This document shows positions 59,983 to 64,000 of a stretch of DNA of 64,000 bases, one piece after another. The first letter of the stretch is position 1. Each line of letters opens with the position of its first letter. Under the pieces are notes generated by a model, which saw only the letters and a program-made list of their open reading frames with translations, was not told the DNA's origin and searched no databases. This stretch comes from JALSNL01 sp036479585 (GTDB lineage: Bacteria; Bacteroidota; Ignavibacteria; Ignavibacteriales; Melioribacteraceae): the NCBI GenBank assembly GCA_965224785.1, contig OZ245062.1, positions 372,001 to 436,000 on the forward strand, in the 5' to 3' direction. A program made the translations under genes and the position numbers.

Positions 59983-60471
59983 ATGAAACAAATAATAATT
60001 ATAACTCTATTTCTAGCCTTACAAATAAATTTTGCTCAATCACAATTAGGCTCGCCACATAAAATGAGTAAAAAATTTAAACAATTGGAAAAAATAAAAC
60101 TTTTAGAAATTCTAAACCTTGATGAAGAAATTGCAGTCAGATTTTTTACTAGAAAAAATTTGTACCACAAGGAACAGAGAAAATTATTTATGGAACATAA
60201 AAACATCTTATTAAAACTTGAGACCTCGCTAAAAAAAGAAATTCCCTCTGAGGAAGAATTACTAGCAGTAATATATCAGAATGAAAATCTAGAAATGAAA
60301 ATTCTTCAACAAAAAAAAGATTTTATTAATTCTGTAAAAGACATTTTAACAACAGAGCAAGTTGCAAAGTTAGTTCTGTTTGAATATAAATTCAAAAAAG
60401 AGATTAGAGATTTATTGATTAAAGGTGGAAAAAAGAGATTTAAAAAAGGCAGAAGAAATAATTTTGATTAA
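59983..60471 (+). CDS. Spy/LTxxQ-like periplasmic protein (second)
   Basis: 162 residues with signal peptide (MKQIIIITLFLALQINFAQS). Mature part is helical, with QLEKIKLLEILNLDEEIAVR, then FMEHKNILLKLETS and ILTTEQVAKLVLFEYKF, matching the helical hairpin of Spy/CpxP/CnrX-type sensors, and a basic end (GGKKRFKKGRRNN). It lies 9 bases after the anti-sigma gene, the place held by CnrX-type sensors in CnrYXH-like systems. Confidence 0.75.
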   Translation: MKQIIIITLFLALQINFAQSQLGSPHKMSKKFKQLEKIKLLEILNLDEEIAVRFFTRKNLYHKEQRKLFMEHKNILLKLETSLKKEIPSEEELLAVIYQNENLEMKILQQKKDFINSVKDILTTEQVAKLVLFEYKFKKEIRDLLIKGGKKRFKKGRRNNFD

Positions 60472-60555
60472 ATCAAAAATACTAGAAGCCTTTGAATAAC
60501 CTATTTTAAGCTGTCCTTCTGGTTGTCTTTTGTCCTAGAATCGTCTAAAATTAAT

Positions 60556-60595
60556 GAGATTCCGGTATTCCAAAAGAACTGGAAACCGGAATGAC
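60556..60595. repeat. GATTCCGG...CCGGAATGAC inverted repeat
   Basis: GAGATTCCGGTATTCC at the left and GGAAACCGGAATGAC at the right, with inverted GATTCCGG/CCGGAATG arms; related to the GTCATTC units at 12093 and 47661. Lies between convergent genes. Confidence 0.5.
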
Positions 60596-60678
60596 ATGTT
60601 ATGTTAAGGCTTCTATTACTATCCAACTTATAAATTCGCACATATTTGATAATCTAAATATGTGTGAATTATTTTAAC

Positions 60679-61599
60679 TTACTTGTTTACCTTAAAAGTA
60701 ACATCACCATTTTTTATAAAGTTAACAATCTGATTTGCAGCGGCAACTCCAGCATTAATATTAGCTTCTGCAGTTTGAGCTCCCATTTTTTTCGGAGTAA
60801 AAAAACACTGAGTCGGAAATTTTTCTGAAAGTTCTTCAGCATTTGTTGGAGCAATATCAGAAGCATATCTAAAGTCTGCTCTTTCTTCAAATAGTTTCAC
60901 TAAATCATTTTCATCAACAACTTCTTTTCGTGCCGTGTTTATTAACGTTCCGCCATTTGGCATTTTATTTAGCAATTCATAATTAACAGAATTTTTAGTT
61001 TTTTTGTTTGCCGGAATGTGTAAAGAAATATACTGACAGTTAGAATAAAGTTCTTCGGCAGACTCATAAACTTTTACTCCATCTGCTTCAATGGTTTCCT
61101 TAGGAATGAACGGATCAAAAGCTGCTATTTGCATTCCAAAACCTTTTGCAATATTAGAAACAAGTTTGCCTACATTTCCATAAGCATGAATACCAAGAGT
61201 TTTTCCCTTAAGCTCAGTTCCAGCAGTTCCATTAAATTTATTACGAGCCATATTAATCATCATTCCCAAAGCTAACTCAGCAACTGCATTTGAGTTTTGT
61301 CCTGGTGTGTTCATAACAACAACACCTTTCGAAGTTGTAGCTTCAAGATCAACATTATCAAATCCGGCTCCAGCTCTAACAACTATTTTTAAATTGTTGG
61401 ACGCGTCAATTACTTCTTTTGTAATTTTATCACTTCTAATAATTAATGCATCTGCATCACTAACTTTTTCTAAAAGTTGTGCTTTGTCTTCATACTTTTC
61501 TAAAAGTACAAGTTCGTAATTTGCATTTTCAACTACAGCTTTTATTTTGCTAACTGCTGCTGGAGCAAAGGGTTTTTCTGTTGCAATTAAAATTTTCAT
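60679..61599 (-). CDS. serA: D-3-phosphoglycerate dehydrogenase, Lys-type
   Basis: 306 residues without ACT domain; first step of serine synthesis. VRAGAGFDNVDLEA (near 74) and GIHAYGNVGKLVSNIAKGFG (near 136) form the substrate and NAD sites, and ARKEVVDEN (near 222) supplies the catalytic Glu region. Where most D-2-hydroxyacid dehydrogenases have a catalytic His (PHxGA), this has TPKKMGAQTAEANINAG, a Lys. This pattern is known for a Bacteroides/Entamoeba subgroup of PGDH. It stands alone between a repeat region and a small gene. Confidence 0.9.
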   Translation of the reverse strand: MKILIATEKPFAPAAVSKIKAVVENANYELVLLEKYEDKAQLLEKVSDADALIIRSDKITKEVIDASNNLKIVVRAGAGFDNVDLEATTSKGVVVMNTPGQNSNAVAELALGMMINMARNKFNGTAGTELKGKTLGIHAYGNVGKLVSNIAKGFGMQIAAFDPFIPKETIEADGVKVYESAEELYSNCQYISLHIPANKKTKNSVNYELLNKMPNGGTLINTARKEVVDENDLVKLFEERADFRYASDIAPTNAEELSEKFPTQCFFTPKKMGAQTAEANINAGVAAANQIVNFIKNGDVTFKVNK

Positions 61600-61671
61600 T
61601 TTGAAACCTCATATGGTTGGTTACTAATTTATAATATATATCGTGAATCTTTTCTTAGACTCTATAATTTT

Positions 61672-62007
61672 TTATTCTTCAAAAACTCCTAATATACTTA
61701 CGTATTGACCTAGCATACTTTTGTAAAACCATTTTTTTATCCACCAACTTTTGTCCATTGTTTTTTGCAAGTGTTTAATATTTTCTTTTAATTGAAAAAC
61801 CAGTTTTGTTTTTTCATCTTTAGTAAATTTTATTTTGTCTTCAGATGTTTCCAACTTTTCAATAATTGAATCAAATAGTCTAACTTCTTTTACTAACCTA
61901 TCATCAGTTGCCATTTGTTTTGATGATTGTTTTGCAAAAGATGTTAAAACTTTCTTCTGATTTGTATCAAATTCGAATTCGTAATTTTTAAACAATTTTC
62001 TTTTCAT
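61672..62007 (-). CDS. Small hypothetical protein
   Basis: 111 residues, mostly helical and charged, without signal peptide. Sequence such as SKQMATDDRLVKEVRLFDSI and FTKDEKTKLVFQLKENIKHL suggests a coiled-coil; the last 30 residues (WWIKKWFYKSMLGQYVSILG) are aromatic and hydrophobic and may touch a membrane. No family recognised. Lies between serA and the adenosine deaminase gene on the same strand. Confidence 0.6.
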   Translation of the reverse strand: MKRKLFKNYEFEFDTNQKKVLTSFAKQSSKQMATDDRLVKEVRLFDSIIEKLETSEDKIKFTKDEKTKLVFQLKENIKHLQKTMDKSWWIKKWFYKSMLGQYVSILGVFEE

Positions 62008-62104
62008 AAATTTCCTTTAATAATATTTTCTTTGGTGGACGAAGCATAATGTAATAATCAAATAATTATTCTTTCATACACATGTCATGTCTTCTGATAT
62101 TGCC

Positions 62105-63193
62105 TTAAGCCTGTAGAGATAAAAGTTTTTCTTTGATTTTTTGGTAACCTGGTTTTATTACTTCATAAATATATTTTAGTCTCTCTTCGTAAGGAAGAAA
62201 GGCAGACTTCATTGCATTAATATTTAACTTTTCAACATCGTCAATAGTAATGCCAAATGTTTCAACTGCTGTAACATATTCTTTTGTTAAAGTAGTATCG
62301 CTCATAATTCTATCATCGGTATTTAGAAAAACTCTAAATTTCTTTTTGTAAAAAATTGAAAAGGGATGATTCTCTAGTTTATCAATTGCACCAGTATGAA
62401 CATTGCTTAACAAACATATTTCTAATGGTAATCTTTTATCTAATACATACTGAGCAAGCTCACCAAGAGAAATAACTTCTCCATTATCATCTACAACAAC
62501 ATCTTCCAAAAGTCTTGTGGCATGTCCAATTCTATGAGCTCCGCAATATTGTATTGCTTGCCATATTGATTCCTTACCAAAAGCTTCTCCGGCATGAATT
62601 GTTATATTAAAATTTTGTCTTTGAATAAAGTGAAAAGCATCAACATGATCTTTTGGCGGGTAGCCACCTTCTTCTCCAGCAAGATCAAAACCCACAACCC
62701 CTTTACTTCTATAGTTAACAGCAAGTTCAGCAATCTCCAATGATCTTTTCATATTTCTCATTCCGCATAAGATTAATCCGAAACCTACACCAAAATCCTT
62801 TTTGCCTTTTTCTAAACCAGCAAGTACAGCATTTATAACATCATCATAATGTAAGCCATTATCTAAATGTAAGATCGGAGCAAATCGAGTTTCAACATAA
62901 ACAATACCATCTTCTTTCATGTCTTCCATCATTTCGTAAGCAACTCTTTCAAGCGATTCTTTTGTTTGCATCAAAGCACAAGTATGTTCAAAGCCTTGAA
63001 GATATTCAATTAAGTTACCTTTGTTCGCTCCTCTGAAAAACCATTCTTCTAATTCTTTTTCATTACTAGTTGGAAGTTTTTTATAGTCTTGTTCTTGTGC
63101 TAGTTCAATAAGTGTTTTTGCTCTAAGTCCGCCATCAAGATGATCGTGCAATAAAACTTTTGGAACTTCTTTAATGATTTTTTTAATATCCAT
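62105..63193 (-). CDS. add: Adenosine deaminase
   Basis: 362 residues; deaminates adenosine to inosine. Metal-binding HDHLDGGLRAKTL is near 16, TIHAGEAFGKES near 198 holds the third His and the catalytic Glu, HRIGHATRL near 222 is the next His and LNTDDRIM near 293 supplies the Asp pair. The usual SLNTDDP appears as FLNTDDRI, so some change near the active site is seen, but key ligands are kept. Could also be an adenine deaminase-like relative, but length and motifs favour adenosine deaminase. Confidence 0.92.
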   Translation of the reverse strand: MDIKKIIKEVPKVLLHDHLDGGLRAKTLIELAQEQDYKKLPTSNEKELEEWFFRGANKGNLIEYLQGFEHTCALMQTKESLERVAYEMMEDMKEDGIVYVETRFAPILHLDNGLHYDDVINAVLAGLEKGKKDFGVGFGLILCGMRNMKRSLEIAELAVNYRSKGVVGFDLAGEEGGYPPKDHVDAFHFIQRQNFNITIHAGEAFGKESIWQAIQYCGAHRIGHATRLLEDVVVDDNGEVISLGELAQYVLDKRLPLEICLLSNVHTGAIDKLENHPFSIFYKKKFRVFLNTDDRIMSDTTLTKEYVTAVETFGITIDDVEKLNINAMKSAFLPYEERLKYIYEVIKPGYQKIKEKLLSLQA

Positions 63194-63391
63194 AGTTTTC
63201 TCTTTTTATTTATCATTAAAAAATATTCTTTTTAGAAAGTAAAAGCAATGAACAAAGTACTAATGTTTAATTATTAATAACTTTTACTTACATTTAAATT
63301 TTAATTTTTCAATATGAAAGTTCTTTGAACTTTATTAAATTTCAGTTATTATAATAAGATTTTTTACTAAACAAAAACAAGAGAGGACTCA

Positions 63392-64000
63392 ATGAAAAAA
63401 ATATTTAGCATTCTGCTGATACTATCAATGGTAGTTGGCTTTTCAGCTTTCCAATGTTCATCAACAGAACTAACAAGTGCTAAACTTTATCTACAACAAA
63501 AAAATTATGATAAAGCAATTGAAGCTTTAACTACTGAAGTAACAAAAAACCCTAAAAGTGATGAAGGTTTTTATTTGTTAGGATACGTAATGGGAGAACA
63601 AGGTAACGTAAAGGGTATGTTAGAAAACTTTACTAAATCTTCTGCTATTAGTAATAAATTTGCGAGTAGTATTGGCGAATCAAAAAAATACCACTGGTCG
63701 CAAGGTTTTAATAAGGGAGTTGCTTTGTTTAATAGAGCAGCAAAAGTTGGCGGAACAGATAGTGCAAATGTATTCTTTGAAAAAGCAGTTAGCAGTTTTA
63801 ATACCGCAATTTCGTGCCAACCGGATTCTGCAGATGCCTATAAAAATTTAGCATTTGCTTATATGAATATGGGGGATCCGGAAGCTGCGATTAAACCTTA
63901 TAAAAAAGTTGTTGAAATTACAAAGTCAGCAGAGTCTTACGCTCAACTTGGTGAATTGTTGGTACAAAAAGGTGTTAAACAAACTGAAGCTGGTGATAAA
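63392..64000 (+). CDS. TPR-repeat lipoprotein-like protein, 3' end cut by window
   Basis: 203 codons visible, running off the window. N-terminal MKKIFSILLILSMVVGFSAF then Cys at residue 22 (QCSS), a poor lipobox, so lipid attachment is doubtful but secretion is likely. TPR helices follow: KLYLQQKNYDKAIEALTTEV, then VFFEKAVSSFNTAISCQPDS and AYMNMGDPEAAIKPYKKVVE. GAGAGGACTC precedes the ATG. A scaffold for envelope protein assembly is plausible; function unknown. Gap 63194-63391 holds only AT-rich DNA. Confidence 0.82.
   Translation, partial: MKKIFSILLILSMVVGFSAFQCSSTELTSAKLYLQQKNYDKAIEALTTEVTKNPKSDEGFYLLGYVMGEQGNVKGMLENFTKSSAISNKFASSIGESKKYHWSQGFNKGVALFNRAAKVGGTDSANVFFEKAVSSFNTAISCQPDSADAYKNLAFAYMNMGDPEAAIKPYKKVVEITKSAESYAQLGELLVQKGVKQTEAGDK

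Noticed and set aside
62105..63193. Adenosine deaminase considered as AMP or adenine deaminase
   Set aside because: Length of 362 residues, HAGE and RIGH motifs favour adenosine deaminase; AMP deaminase would be much longer.

Overview
The window is AT-rich, gene-dense bacterial chromosome. It probably comes from the Ignavibacteria/Melioribacter branch near Bacteroidota and Chlorobi. Two large secreted proteins (5319-6998 and 44388-47636) end in the type IX secretion sorting domain, with the signature NYPNPFNP that is common in that branch. Several promoters have the Bacteroidota-type form TTG-N20-TAnnTTTG. No rRNA, tRNA, CRISPR array or prophage was seen.

Layout. 1-3000: 5' part of lon, then an inositol-phosphatase gene. 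3032-5139: a compact restriction-modification system, with a naturally split m5C methyltransferase (alpha and beta) and an AvaI/BsoBI-like endonuclease, all overlapping by 11 bp. 5319-12970: a secreted VCBS protein, GlsB-like protein, cmk-rpsA, a flavodoxin-like protein, mtaB and a DUF5683-like protein. 13034-15692: three related genes built from catalytically degenerate nuclease-fold (SNase-like) domains and glycine-rich membrane domains, one pair split by a single in-frame stop. 15886-25821: NusG-like factor, YhaM, sirtuin, cupin, hemerythrin, queDE, rpsT, a kinase-like hybrid protein without an ATPase domain, PAP2 phosphatase, AMP nucleosidase and a Crp regulator. 26309-35507: an MFS transporter, then a TetR regulator divergent from a LolCDE/MacB-like export operon with operators at its promoter. 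A palindromic RAYT/IS200-type element sits inside that operon. 35598-47636: an orphan antitoxin-like gene, EamA, GNAT, MscS, a DUF5916 protein, a CM-PDT-DAHP synthase triple fusion and a 1082-residue type IX cargo protein. 47637-48669: a gene graveyard with a DUF4143 ATPase remnant and REP-like repeats. 48670-57420: SppA, aquaporin, HbpS-like, AraC, MBL hydrolase, Fur, dodecin and Bcp, followed by a pterin cluster (PTPS, FolE, two SDRs). 57780-64000: an ECF sigma/anti-sigma module flanked by two Spy-like periplasmic proteins, a Lys-type phosphoglycerate dehydrogenase, adenosine deaminase and a TPR protein cut by the window end.

How the parts connect. Most genes are housekeeping. The accessory content is the restriction system, the RAYT element, several families of intergenic palindromes and the nuclease-fold cluster. 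The most unusual items are that cluster, the AquI-type split methyltransferase operon, the triple aromatic-pathway fusion, the hybrid kinase without a kinase domain, and the pterin cluster that suggests a tetrahydrobiopterin-like cofactor.
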